A stretch of DNA of 64,000 bases from NCBI RefSeq assembly GCF_047948215.1, contig NC_134465.1, positions 11,694,522 to 11,758,521 of the forward strand. The letters are read 5' to 3'. The notes below the pieces were generated by a model that made no database searches, was not told where the DNA came from, and was given only the letters and a program-made list of their open reading frames with translations. Positions 1 through 11,744 of the stretch are shown here, piece by piece; within the stretch, counting starts at the first letter, position 1; every line of letters starts with the position of its first letter. The stretch comes from Lycorma delicatula (taxonomy: Eukaryota > Arthropoda > Insecta > Hemiptera > Fulgoridae). A program made the translations under genes and the position numbers.

Positions 1-290
1 TTTTACTCTCGGCTAGAATTACTATATCATCAGCAAATCGTAGCATCTTTATCTTTTCACCTTGTACTGTTACTCCGAATCTAAATTGTTCTTTAACATC
101 ATTAACTGCTAGTTCCATGTAAAGATTAAAAAGTAACGGAGATAGGGAACATCCTTGTCGGACTCCCTTTCTTATTAGGGCTTCTTTTTTATGTTCTTCA
201 ATTGTTATTGTTGCTGTTTGGTTCCTGTACATGTTAGCAATTAACTTGTAGTGGTTGAAATCTTTGTTCATTAGCGCAAATTTGCACATT
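1..290 (-). pseudogene. Non-LTR retrotransposon reverse transcriptase fragment
   Basis: The minus strand reads open from the window edge back to a stop near 290, about 95 codons. It carries core motifs of a LINE reverse transcriptase. A GVRQGCSLSPLLFNLYME block (finger/palm motif, about 125-180) is followed by LRFADDIVILAESK (about 5-50), whose FADD holds the two catalytic aspartates. In the family this enzyme copies element RNA into DNA at a nicked target. Upstream RT motifs and the endonuclease are absent because a stop and unrelated sequence begin at about 290, so the copy is broken at that side. Downstream parts may lie left of the window. The clade (Jockey, RTE or other) cannot be settled from this length. 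It differs from the LINE at 53.6-55.4 kb. Confidence 0.85.
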
Positions 291-422
291 CAATTATTCA
301 TTAAGTTTTATCAAATAATATTGTAACTGAAACCGAAATAACTCTGTTGATGATGTACGGGTACGATGATCGAGTACGGCTTTTACAGTAAAGTAGTTAA
401 GTGCTGAACTTTTCCATACTCT

Positions 423-440
423 GTATATATATATATATAT
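423..440. repeat. (TA)n microsatellite
   Basis: A short run of alternating T and A. Confidence 0.9.
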
Positions 441-1151
441 ACAATTACACTTAATAAATAAAAATATAAATGTACGTTTGTTCAAAATCTTAAATCTCCT
501 TAAGTTCTTCACCGATGCTTTGAAATTTTGACACAACATTGCAATCGAATATGCGCGTGTTTTTATATACCAACTATTTATATACTAAGATGTCACACCA
601 TGTGACAGGTAAAAACATGCTTTTTTTAAAAAAACAGCGCTATCTGTTGGACGTAAAAACAACAAACTAAATATTTTACGATTCCATTTCAATGTTATTG
701 TAATTGATTAGTACCATTCCTACGAATAAATAACATAACGACACGGCGTGAATTTGTGTACGTTATTGAAATATTTTAAGTAACAATATATTATTACTCT
801 TCGGAATCTATTCTTCGCTTGAGTAAACTGAACAGAGAATAAAAAAAAAAAAATAAATAAAAGAATGGGGAAAAGTGATGAAAAAATCTTCACTTTGCAA
901 AGAGACGGATCCCGACAAACGAGCACAAAAGAGAACGGGAGACCCAGGATCGATACCCATAATACTCTACCATAACATGACTACCATCATGGCATCGATT
1001 CTTTTGTATTGACACCTGGTCCGTCCGCTACATCATTCTGTAAGACCATATCCACCCACCGGCTAACCTCCAGCTGTGCAAGTGTCTTGCGATACCGAAG
1101 AATTGGTAAATAGAGAGAGAAGGGTGTTTTTTATGTATGTGAACACAACAC

Positions 1152-1152
<1 letters not shown>

Positions 1153-1206
<54 letters not shown>
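1153..1206. repeat. (TA)n microsatellite, about 27 units
   Basis: Uninterrupted alternating A and T from about 1153 to 1206, followed by a short CA-rich run. Confidence 0.95.
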
Positions 1207-1210
<4 letters not shown>

Positions 1211-2509
1211 CACACACTTACATCCTCTTTTATATAACACGTTGTCCTTTATGAAGTCTACCCTTATTATACGACAACAATGACCTTGCTGCTTGAAATC
1301 ACGTGACAACAAAACCCGATCGTTTGATTGGCTCACGCGATAATACTTTGGTATGGACATATAAAAAGAGATTGAAGATGGAGCGAGAGAGTACAGAAAG
1401 ATAGAAATAGATAGAACAGCCTGTTAAAGTGACATATCATGTTCGTTGTACCGGCTCGTTATATATATTTTTTCCAAACAGCACAAACGTACGTTACAAT
1501 TTCCTGCTACAAAATAAATACCACTGAAAACAGAAGTATTAAATATAACGTTCATTTATTTTTTCCTCATCGGTGACAAATTGACAACTTAATTTGATTT
1601 TATTCTCATTAAAACCTTTTCACCGCTTTATTTATTATTATTAATATATGCTTACACATTTTTTAAAGGTTGTTCACCAAAGATAAATCTAAGAACACTG
1701 AAGTAGAGCATTAATCGCATCTTTTTAGTATTTAAGGAATAATTTAATTTTCAATAATTTTAACGACTCGAAACAATGCCAAAAATTAGTTGTCAATTAA
1801 CAATATACTCGCAAGACAAATCGGTTTGACTAATTAATTATTTTTAAAATGAACCTTTCTCTACAAAATTAACAATCATCGATCAGAATATTGATTTCTG
1901 TAACTGAGAAAATAACATAGGCCCCTATCCATTAACTATTCTTCTATTTAACATTAGACGGTACCTGTTAAATTTTATATGGTTTGTAACTTTTAGAAAT
2001 GAAATTGAAATTGGGTTTTTACACCGTTTTGTTTTATAATAAAGTTAAATCTCAACACCCAGTATTCAATTTTTTCTTAAGAAATTTACATGAATCTTTT
2101 CAAAATTAAATTTTCTACATTTCTAATTGAAAAGAAAGATGTAATTAACCACTTAACAACGTTTTCTTACGTTAAACCCAAAAACGTGTTATTTTTAATA
2201 TAATTTCTGTGTTTTACGTCAGATATCTTTGAAACTATGAAGGTACAGTTCTGGGACCCGTCTTTTAAATATTTTTAGGTCAAAAACCATAAGAAACAAC
2301 TAAATTCGCCTTTTACTTTACCTTCCCAGAATTTCAGGAAGTCTTCATTTCACCGGGCAAAATCTTTCGCTAGCCGTAACTCGCTAACGAAGCGTTTTCG
2401 AGCTTCTGTTTTTATAATTTTTTTTCCTATATTTGAACTTATTCCGGTAAGCAGGTATTACCACTACTTTTTTCTCTCTTCCAAATTAGTGGATATTTGG
2501 AGGTATTTG

Positions 2510-2885
2510 CAGAGAAATTATAAATATAATCTTTCTTCTTCCTGTTTGGCCTCCGCTAACTACCGTTTAGATAATACTTCAGAGGATGAATGAGGATGAT
2601 ATGTATGAGTGTGAATGAAGTGTACTCTTGTACATTCTCAGTTCGACCGTACCTGAGATGTGTGGTTAATTGAAACCCAACCGCCAAAGAACACCGGTAT
2701 CCACGATCTAGTATTCAAGTCCGTGTAAAAATAGCTGGCTTTACTAGGACTTGAACGCTGGAACTCTCGACTTGCAAATCAGCTGATTTGGGAAGACGCG
2801 TTAATCTAACCAAACTTAAACTACGCTCGCTAATCAAGGTTAGGGAACGAAGCAAGCGAAGGTTAAGTTTGGTTAGATTATATTT
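2510..2885. mobile_element. Palindromic (foldback-like) element split by a SINE
   Basis: Once the SINE at 2533-2801 is set aside, the sequence is a palindrome. AATCTAACCAAACTTAA at about 2803 is answered by TTAAGTTTGGTTAGATT at about 2862-2878, with CTACGCTCGCTAA and its near complement between them. The same palindrome recurs at 38.3 and 38.8 kb with the same flanking TATAAATATAATC, so this is an interspersed element and not a local accident. It has no coding capacity. It could be a MITE or the centre of a larger foldback element. Confidence 0.7.
2533..2801 (-). mobile_element. SINE B copy 1 (tRNA-headed SINE)
   Basis: A minus-strand copy of the SINE B family. Its 3' tail is at the left (2533-2590, CCTGTTTGGCCTCC and CTTCAGAGGATG as read on plus). 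The tRNA-like head is at the right, with a B-box-like GCGTTCAAGTCC read on minus. The head lacks its outermost A-box part, so the copy is slightly 5'-truncated. Hexamer TAATCT borders both sides (2527-2532 and 2802-2807) and is a target-site duplication. Removing the insert rejoins the palindromic host element exactly as it is seen at 38.3 kb. Confidence 0.85.
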
Positions 2886-2983
2886 ATAACTTATACTTAC
2901 AATTATAAGTCATAATGTTTATACTGGACCACTCTTAGGTACATTACCCATGATTGAATAAAATCGATGAGTACAACAAAAAA

Positions 2984-3670
2984 AATCTGATGCGGACACC
3001 ATATGAGTTTCTGGTACGCCTATTAAATTGCATATACACATTTTTATAAATTACAAGTATATAAAATTTTATTTCGATAAAAACTTCTGATATATTTTTT
3101 TTATTGTTATTATTGAATTATTATTTATTGAAGGTGTTTTTTATAATCAGAGGTTAATAATTTATTAATAAATCGATATATTTCAATTTTTAAACAAAGT
3201 CGAAAATATTAGATGAAGACGGATTTGAATTGATGTGCCTTCCTCTTGTAAGTACCAAATATTTCATTAATTAAAATTTCATTTTGCTATAATTCTGGAT
3301 CCGATCAAAATAAGTACCACTTATGATATATCGTTGAAAAATTCTCAATGACGACTTATTACTATAGTTAAGAAGAAGCTCAAAAAGGAAAAAAATTGAT
3401 TTTAGGCTTTTTTTAGACACTTTTGGTCAAGTCGATTGCAATCAAAAGCGGAGGTGCACAAGTACATGTTACAAGTCCTAAATCCAAAATTTCAACATTC
3501 GAGGGCTAATCGTTTTTCAGTTATGCGAGATACATACGCACATACGTCACGCCGAAGCTAGTGAAAATGGATTCAGGGATGGTCACAATGGATATTTCCG
3601 GTGAAATATGAAAACTAAAATTTTTGCCATCACAATACTTCCTCTACTTCATATAAGAAAGTAAAAATAC
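2984..3670 (+). repeat. Interspersed repeat A, copy 1
   Basis: An unclassified repeat of about 650-690 bp, present four times in the window (also 9607-10265, 15357-16260 and 19501-20340). Diagnostic blocks are GATGCGGACACC at the left, ATGATATATCGTTGAAAA in the middle, TCGATTGCAATCAAAAG, and a right end CACAATACTTCCT close to GAAAGTAAAA. No transposase or RT reading was found, so it is probably a non-autonomous element. Orientation is arbitrary and is taken from this copy. Confidence 0.85.
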
Positions 3671-3877
3671 AAAGGCTAATCCACGATTGATTGTTAATAT
3701 GGGAAATTGGTTCTTTTTCGGTAAAAATGTTATTTGGTTTTTGTTATATAAATGTAAAAATGCATTTTTATTGTTATCTTTGAGAAAAAAAGATAAAAGT
3801 GGTACCCGCTTAACGAAAAAGGTCCCTATTGTTAGATACAGAATCAGCTCCCAAGAGATTTTCAATCAATCACTCTC

Positions 3878-3940
3878 TCACTCACTCTCTCTCTCTCTCT
3901 GTATGTATGTATGTGTATATATATATATATATATATATAA
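3878..3940. repeat. Compound microsatellite (CT)n-(GTAT)n-(TA)n
   Basis: Runs of CT, then GTAT units, then TA in immediate succession. Confidence 0.9.
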
Positions 3941-5058
3941 AACTCAAATGTTAAAATAACATATAAATGCAGACAACAATGAAATCTGAATGACGTATTT
4001 AAGCAACAAAACATGCGCTTATATTATGAAAACAAGACTGTTTTGGTAAAATGAAAGTTATATTACCAATTTAAATTAATATAAAGAACTAAATAAACGA
4101 ATAAAAAGAGTACCCAGAAAATATAGAAAGTTATTTTAACACATAAAAGTTTAATGAATATCATAATAAAAGCTTTAAATCACTTTGCATGTTTAACAGA
4201 AAAGAAATTTTTTGTTTAATTTCGACTAAAAAAATATAAAAATTACAGTATAAATGCATAGTACTTAAAAAATAAGAGATGTGATTCCATACCGTGAACG
4301 AACCGTTTCGTGTTTAATTACAAATGCGTGACGTTTATTTTAAGCGAAAAAAGAGAAATAACAGTACCAAGTATTTCAAGAATTACATTATGTACATACA
4401 TACATAAATAATATTTAAACGCTACTGATGATTCATTGTGAACGAATTCCGTACAAATTATACAAAAATTTCCCCAAAAAGAAACATTCATAAATATCTA
4501 CCGTAAATAAGCTAACATTATCCTATTTTAATATAAAAGCGGGCGACGATGAAACGATTCATTTAATTTCGAAAAAGCTTGGATTTAATACTTTCATTAA
4601 ATATTCGTATATAGATAGAAATAAAAATAATTAAAGAAAAAAATAACAGAGTTAACAAATGTTTTCGTTAAGTAAATTCTCCACGACGTACTCTATCGTA
4701 AAGTATACTCTGCTATTTCAGTCGAAGAGAAATTCTTTAAATATGTAGGATGTTAAAATTATAGAATAATACCTGATATTAGATCAGATTAGAATCTAGA
4801 GTAAAAATATTAATTTTTAAATTTCGAAATTTTGAAAAAATTATCATTTTTTACTTTGAAGTCGCTCTTTTTGAAAACGGTTTCTTCGCATTTAAAAAAT
4901 ATATATATATATAAAAACATAGTACCCGCTGAGGGCTCGTTTCACTCCCTACCTGTCTAGGCAGGAGACTTCTTTTAGCTAAAGGAAACGTTTAAAAAAA
5001 AGACAACTTTTACCTGAGCAATGGTTTGAAATTTAAGACTAATTTTCATGCATATAAG

Positions 5059-5101
<43 letters not shown>
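5059..5101. repeat. (CG)n-(CA)n microsatellite
   Basis: A short GC alternation passes into about 18 CA units. Long Z-DNA-prone purine/pyrimidine alternation. Confidence 0.9.
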
Positions 5102-5103
<2 letters not shown>

Positions 5104-5560
5104 TTACACTTAACATTCCAATAAACCAAAATGATGAAGAAAAAATCATACTACTGACTACATAAACCTTTTATGGATTAAAAAAAAATATCTCAGTTAC
5201 CCGGGGAAAAATATATAGACCGGCGTACAATTTCCTTCTCAAAATAAAAGGAATCGTTATATCCAATTTATAGAAAAAAGTATCATATAAAATAAGTTAA
5301 AAAAATATATTTGAGTCGAATTCTAAACTTTTCTTTTCTCTTTTTTCAAGAAGAAAATGATTAACAAAAAGAAAGGAAAAGATAATTTTTCTGCGTTTCT
5401 TATAAATTCAAACTTTCAGAAGGCCTCTCAAAGTTAAAAACCATTAATTTAGCGCCAACACATTCGAAAAAATAATTTTTTTAATTTTCAGTAGAGCAGT
5501 GCGAATATATTAAAAGACGCCATTATTTTAATTTTTTTACCGAACAGGCCTGCAGCGGGC

Positions 5561-5702
5561 CGCCGGCCTTGATGGCGCGAGTGGTAGCGTCTCAGCCTTT
5601 CATCCCGAGGTCCCGGGTTCGAATCCAGGTCATGGCATTTTCACACGCGCTACAAATCATCCTCTGAAGCAATACCTAACGGTGGTCCCGGAAGTTAAAC
5701 CA
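5561..5702 (+). mobile_element. SINE A copy 1 (tRNA-derived SINE)
   Basis: The head holds an A-box-like TGGCGCGAGTGG near 5612 and a B-box GGGTTCGAATCC near 5615-5630, the two internal RNA polymerase III promoter boxes of a tRNA-derived SINE. It is followed by CATTTTCACACGC and the tail CATCCTCTGAAGCAATACC ending in GGAAGTTAAAC. By family knowledge it is transcribed by Pol III and moved by LINE enzymes in trans. The leader CCGGCC is seen in all copies. Confidence 0.88.
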
Positions 5703-7700
5703 AAAATAGGCAAGCAGCGGACCACGCAAATGTACGACATTCACTTCAATCCTTACTTATATTCTGATTTTTCAACTTTCTCCTGCAAAATTCATCCGTC
5801 CTTTCACTATGCTGCGTTTTTTGCTCTTCTGTCCAGCACATGCGCCCTCTTTTCTTTTTTTGAATTCACAAGAACCTCTATTTTGCGGATTTTTTTTCCA
5901 AATCTTTTCTTATCATGACGATCTTTTATCTCGTTTGCCATTTAGTTAGATGTTCCTTTACTTGTTTTACGAATGGAGGCGGAGTTTTGATTTCCAAAAT
6001 TTATCAAAAAGCCTTTGGTTTAATCTACATGATCCATTCGAATCATATATCCCACAAAATTTATTTTCTTTTTCGAATTGCGGTTTCTAAATCTTCAATT
6101 ATCTTTTTTCTTTAATTTTTTTTTAATATTTCTTTATTTGACTTCTGTCTGTATTCATCTTCGATTTTTCACGGGCCATCGATTGTTGTTTTACATTCAT
6201 CAGACAGACCAAAAACGCACACGTAAATAAGTCTCTTGTAAGCTACGAATAGGCGAGAAAGCGGCACCTTGATTAAAGAAAAATAACCGAAGAAAAAATA
6301 CAGAGTGCTTTTTTATAGCTGTCTTTTTAAAATATATGATTACATTATTATTATTACTTTTTTGTCTTAAATTTTCGGGTCAAAAATTCTTCATCATTCT
6401 TCAAATTTAAAATTCGCATGAAAAATGTAAAATTAGTTTTCCGTATTCTCTGTATAACTAATGGTTTCCATTAAAAATATATTCATTAAATTTAGCTGAA
6501 ACAAGACAACCACAAGTGCGCTTTATTAAAAAAAAAGCATCCAAATTATTCCGATCAGTAGGTTTAAAAATGAAACGGATAGAACGAGGAACCTCATTAA
6601 TAAAAATCAAAAATATACATTACCATATGTTTTCTTTAAAATAGTAGAAACAATTTTTTTTAATCGTAATCGATTTAAAAAAATACTGCTTAAGCTAGTT
6701 TAGATTAACTAAGTTGGAATAAAAATAAATAGTTTTTATAAATTTAAATATATTTTTTATTAATCCTTTAAAGAAAAATCATTAAAGTAATTAAATAAAT
6801 ATATAACATTAAAATACAAAAGTAATGTTGAATAGATAACTTAAATGAAAGTAAAAAATTAAAAAGACGTATGAAAAAATTAAACGAATGAGATTAAAAT
6901 TTAAAAAAGGTAAAAACGAAAACATATTATCGGCATGAATGTTGTATTTTAAGGGAAGGAGAGAACGGGAAAAGTGAGAATGACGTAGCGAAAGTAAATG
7001 TATTTACTTATAATCATTAATAAATAAAAATGAAAAAAGATACTAAATAGAATAAAATAAATTAAGCGAAAATAATGTCGCTAAAACAAAACCGTTTTAT
7101 GTTTTTTTAAACGCATTAGAAACTTTCTAATTTTTAGAAACTATACTGTATAATAAATTGATATTATAACACTACAAACGAAATAAATCAAAACAAAATG
7201 AAAAGTAACTAAAACAGATCAGCAAAAATAAAAATTACTTCACATCATTAAATCCAATAAAAGTAATCACGAACAGATAATTAATTCAAAACTTAATTTT
7301 ACAAAAATACAACATTTTTATATTTTACTAAGACAAGGAAGCCCGCCTTTATTTAACATAAATTTCAGTCGTAGGGTTATTTGGCAGACACTGGACATGA
7401 AACAAAAGTTCGGTTGGTTGATAATTTTCGCTCCAAAATATTACACCAGTTCTACAGGAACCTTATATTTCATCCGGGAGATTTACAATGTACAGAACCA
7501 AAATAACAGAAAAGGAGTTAAGAAATAAAAGAAGATAAAGAAAGAGCGCGATCTAGTCGCAAGAGGAGCAGCAGTTCGTCATCACCTTAAAATTTATACC
7601 TACCTTCCTGAAGTAATAAATTTGAGAAGTATAATCATATTTATTTTCCTAACATTTTCTTGCTTTTTTATATCTTAAAATATATATATATATATATACA
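5703..7700. other. AT-rich noncoding stretch
   Basis: Two plus-strand open frames (5682-6115) begin inside the SINE A tail and run on in T-rich sequence. They resemble no known protein and look like chance. The rest is very AT-rich with many poly-A runs and ends in (TA)n at 7678-7698. Confidence 0.6.
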
Positions 7701-9009
7701 CGAGGGTAAATCAATTATTATCCCCAATTTAGTTATATTTTTGTTTATGTTGGTAGTACTGTCGTATTGCGTAGATGACGCATGCGTGGTTTAATTGCTG
7801 TTATGTCTGTGCAAGTTTGATGCTGCTAGGTTAGTTCCATTATTGCTGCCCTGCCGTTAACCACGGCTGCTCCGCTTTCTGTTTGCACCAAAGAAGAGTA
7901 ACGTTCAGCAATCCGTTTTATGGGGTCGAAAGGTGTATCAGGGGCCAAAATTCATCGAAGACTTTCGGTACAGTACGGGAACAATGTGTTGCCGCAACGG
8001 AGTGTCTACGAACGGATTGAAAAATTCAGAAACTGTCTCACAAGTGTTACGCACGACGAAGGAGCCGGACGATCGTATACCGCCACAAATGAGGAAAACA
8101 TTGTGCGTGCACGTGACACGGTTTTCTTAAACAGACGAGTAACTATCGACGAAGTGGCAAATCGTCTGCAAATCAGTCACGGTTCTGCCTACGAAATCAT
8201 CCACAACAGATTTGGGTTTCATAAAGTCTGTGCAAGACGGGTCCCAAAACAACTTACAAAGTCGCATAAACAAACGCGCTTGGACATCTGCAAAAAACAT
8301 TTGGATCGCTACGGTAACGAACGGGACATCATCTTAGACAGAATCACCACCGGTGACGAAACACGGATCCATCATTACGAGCCGGAGAGTAAACGACAGA
8401 GTATGGAATGGAAACATCCAAATTCGCCCTGCAAAAAAGAGTTCAAGACCCAACCGTTCGCAGAAAAACTGCCGCTTACGGTTTTTTGGGACTCGCAAGG
8501 CCCAGTACTGGAACATTATGTGGAAAGAGGCACAGCAATATACAGTGCGCGTTACAGTGAGATGCTTACTGCCAAGCTGAAGCCTGCAATTCGAAGCAAA
8601 CGCCGAGGACTGCTGTCGAAAGGTGTTGTGTTGCTGCACGAATGCCCGTACAAATAGTGCTGCCCACAGCGCTGAAACGCTCCAGAAACTCGACTTTGAA
8701 GTACCGGCTCATCCTCCGTGTAGTCCTGATCTAGCCGCTACTGACTACCACTTGTTTGGTCCATTCAAAGAGGTATTAAGGGGCCGTCGATTTACCTCGG
8801 ACGAAACGGTGAAAGATGCGGTGGATTCCTGGCTCGCAGGTCAACCGAAAACCTTCTTTTACGAGAACATCAGGAAGCTTGTGCAACGATGGACTAAGTG
8901 CGTTGAAATGCAAGGGGACTATGTTGAAAAATGATGTACATTTAAGTTTCCTATTTGTATTGCAGTAAAATGTATAAATACATTGCGGATAATAATTGAA
9001 TTACCCTCG
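7701..9009 (+). mobile_element. Full-length mariner transposon, inactivated
   Basis: A complete element of 1,309 bp. The terminal inverted repeats begin CGAGGGTAAATCAATTATT (7701) and end AATAATTGAATTACCCTCG (9009). It sits in TA-rich DNA, with TA on the right (9010-9011) and CA, a mutated TA, on the left (7699-7700). The length and the TA target are those of mariner elements, which excise and reinsert by a DD34D transposase. The ends are well preserved while the gene is broken, so such a copy could only move with enzyme supplied from elsewhere. Confidence 0.93.
7863..8934 (+). pseudogene. Mariner transposase pseudogene (DD34D, SETMAR-like lineage)
   Basis: The reading frame matches mariner transposases along its whole length. 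The N-terminal helix-turn-helix region contains GVSGAKIHRRLSVQYGN, and the linker region contains HDEGAGR. The first catalytic aspartate sits in TTGDETRIHHYEPESKRQS (8350-8400). VFWDSQGPVLEHY follows, and the third aspartate is in SPDLAATDYHLF (about 8727-8760). Three lesions kill it: ACG replaces the expected initiator at 7863-7865, an in-frame TAA lies at 7899-7901, and a small deletion near 8640 shifts the frame and destroys the second aspartate motif. The frame then continues to a stop at 8932-8934. Family length is about 345 residues, and the span here agrees. Confidence 0.92.
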
Positions 9010-9050
9010 TATTTTCTTGCTTTTTAATATCTTTATATATATATATATAT

Positions 9051-9606
9051 CAGGTTATTCAAAAAGTAGGAGCAGATTTTAAATATTTATATCTAATGAA
9101 CGACAATAGACAGAGACACATATGACACATCACTGAATAGAAAAAGTTCTTATTTTATCCATTCAACATGAGCACCATTTGTTACGCGACTAATATCAAA
9201 TCAGTAGTGCATTTCTTGCCACACACGAATTAACTGGTCCTGATTAGAAATCGCACGTCAGATGAAACTGCGATTCAATCCGTGTCCAATCGTACGATTG
9301 AATGGACACGTCCAGTGATTTTCCCTTTGAATGTAATTTTGAAAGAATTCTACGAATTTGTTGTACCGATTGTAAATCTGTTTATGATAGGCGGTTCTTT
9401 GTGGAACTTACAATGAAATGCACGCTGCAGCGCATATAACGACTATTCCTGTGGCGTAGCCATTTTCTCGTAAGCAAACCAAAGCGCCGCTGTAGGCATT
9501 GAATGCAACTAATACTTAAAACTTCGAATTTCCCTCCATTCATTGAAGTATCGTATGTGTCTATCTATTGTCGTTCATTAGAAACAAATATTTAAAATCT
9601 GCTCCT
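9051..9606 (-). mobile_element. Deletion derivative of a mariner-like element (MITE-like)
   Basis: Long inverted repeats border the element. CAGATTTTAAATATTTATAT and AATGAACGACAATAGA near 9073-9112 are mirrored at 9567-9602. Between them the minus strand keeps only the two ends of a transposase. MATPQE with weakly matching N-terminal sequence lies near 9460. The C-terminus reads RVWQEMHY, a stop, then DISRVTNGAHVEWIK (9150-9250). The catalytic centre is deleted. The outermost part of the right inverted repeat is missing, and the sequence runs straight into repeat A at about 9607. Confidence 0.85.
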
Positions 9607-10265
9607 TTTTTACTTCGTTTTACGAATTGAAGGAAGTATTGTGATCGCGAAAAATTTCGGTTTTCAGATTTCAAAGGAAATATCCATTTTACTAGTTTCG
9701 TCGTTACGTCTGTACGTACGTATCTCGCATAACTCACTAACGGAAATTTTGGATTTGGGATTGTTGTAATAATTAGTTGTGTACCTCCCCTTTTCATTGC
9801 AATCGACTGAACCAAAAAGCCGAAAAATCAAAAAATAATTGTATTTCAGACTTTTTCTTAACTGCAGTAAGCCCTTATTGAGAGTTTTTCAACGATATAT
9901 CATAAGTAGTACTTATTTTCATCGGATACAGAGTTATAGCCAAATAAAATTTTAATTAATGAAAAATTTGGATCTTACAAGGGGAAGGCATATCGGTTCG
10001 AATCAAACTTCATCTCCCTTTTTTAACTTTTTTTTTTTAATTTAAATATATTGATTTATTAATAATTATTAAACTCTGATTGTAAAAAAAACAATTACGA
10101 TAAATAATAAATCAATGAACAATAAATGAACAAAAAAAAAAAATATCGTAAGTTATTAATAAAACAAAATTTTATGTACTTTTCATTTTAAAAAAAGTGT
10201 ATATGTAATTTAATAGGCGCACAAGAAAGACATGTAGCGTCCACGTCAGATTTTTTTAGGCTTTA
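9607..10265 (-). repeat. Interspersed repeat A, copy 2
   Basis: A reverse-complement copy of the repeat at 2984-3670. It shares AAGGAAGTATTGTGATCGCG, ATTGCAATCGACTGAACC, CAACGATATATCATAAGT, and a right end close to CGTCAGATTTTTTT. The minus open frame 9561-9815 spans the junction with the neighbouring element and is not a gene. Confidence 0.85.
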
Positions 10266-11635
10266 TAACCACAGTCACAAAGTACAAGAGATAAATAACA
10301 TCTGGAACTCATTTTCAAAACATTTTTCAGTTACAAAAGTATTAAACCACTAATTTTGACTGATAATTTGTGTACTAATAATTACAATATACTCTCATTT
10401 CACAGTTCGGAGGAAAAGACAAAGAAATTTATCGTTAACCGTAATTCGATAAGAAACAATTATCAGACCCGTATTTATAAAATCTTTTTTTTTTCTTAAT
10501 CATTTTATTTATGAAATACACCAACAAAATTTATCAGGAACCAACTGAAACATTTATAGATTACAGTATATAACAACCTAAAAATGCCTGCTTTTGTGAT
10601 GGGAGATAAATGATAAAAAATTCGAAAATGATTAGAAAATTCAAACAATTTTTAAGGCGGTAAACATTTCTTTTTTTTCATAGAAATGATTCTAAATTGT
10701 AGTAGTACCTTTCATATTATTATTTCGGTTGAAATAAAGCATCCCTCATATACCGCATTCCAAATTGCCGTTTGAATTATCAAAACGAGACGTATTTTTG
10801 GGATGTTTGGCCGGTGAAAAAAGTTCGACCGATAGGGATCCGGCCTAACCCCTGAACCGACGACCTGGAGGACCAAGGATTCTTTTGTCAGGGTTACCAT
10901 TCAACCCGAGAACTTCTGTTGGGTTTTTTTAGAAACAGAGAATCTGTTTTTATCCTCTTTCATCCGATTACAAAACGGCAACTCAAGCTCCGCCATGTAC
11001 CCAACGGTAGGGTCAAGGAATCATGGAAATAAGATTCGGTAGAGATGGTCGACTACGTGTGTAAAAAGCACATAAAAGAACATAAAATTGAACATACTAT
11101 ATTTCATGACTTTAAACTATTAAGATATAATACCGGATAGACGTCGACACAAACACAGACGTATTTTAAGGAACTACAAAAATCTATTATTACAACTACA
11201 GGAGGATATTAATTTTTTCAGCATTAGTTTCTTTCTATTACGTACAAAAAAAATTAAAAAAAAAAAAAACGGAAAAGAATGTTTAAAATTAACCTGATTT
11301 TATAAAAGAAAATTAGCATTTAACATAGTTTATGTAAATGTATGTAACAAAAAAAAAAAAAAGGAGGTGACATTTTACCATAAGTACAGTGTTACATTAA
11401 ATCATTTCTACACCTTTCACTTTACCTATAATGCTTATTAACACTGAATAAACCACAATTAACACGGGTATTGTTTCCTCAACTAACCGGTGAATGAACG
11501 TTATTTTACACAAGCGTGCGCGCGCGCACACACACGTTTTTTAAATTATGGAATGAGATTTATTATTTATGAAAGAAACACTTGTTAAAGAATCATGAAT
11601 CGTAAAAAACTAAACTCTGATGCAAGATATCATGT
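10266..11635. other. AT-rich noncoding stretch
   Basis: No recognisable gene or repeat family. A short GC/CA alternation lies at 11515-11535. The open frame at 10712-10900 (minus) has no recognisable motif. Confidence 0.55.
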
Positions 11636-11744
11636 ACGAGGGACGGTTCAAAAGTAAAGGCCGATCGTTAACAAAATGAGAATAGTTGAAAAAATTAAAA
11701 ATTTATTAACGGTTTCAAATACTTTTATATTTAATTTATGTTTC

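Larger units (their letters stand above)
291..2509. other. AT-rich noncoding stretch
   Basis: No coding potential was recognised on either strand. Apart from the simple repeats near 423 and 1153 I see no family-level signal. The short open frames here are low-complexity or run through the (TA)n tract. Confidence 0.6.
3671..5560. other. AT-rich noncoding stretch
   Basis: Contains simple repeats at 3880-3940 and 5061-5101. The minus and plus open frames at 3644-3959 overlap repeat A and the CT/TA tracts and look spurious. Nothing else was recognised. Confidence 0.6.

Noticed and set aside
1028..1360. Minus open frame of 110 codons
   Set aside because: It runs through the (TA)n tract, giving a long YIYI peptide. 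No motif, and low complexity.
3687..3959. Plus open frame of 90 codons
   Set aside because: Ends in the CT and TA microsatellite and starts in AT-rich sequence. No domain.
5682..6115. Two consecutive plus open frames
   Set aside because: They begin in the SINE A tail and consist of hydrophobic T-rich codons. No homologous motif.
8334..8639. Minus open frame of 101 codons
   Set aside because: An antisense shadow of the mariner transposase on plus.
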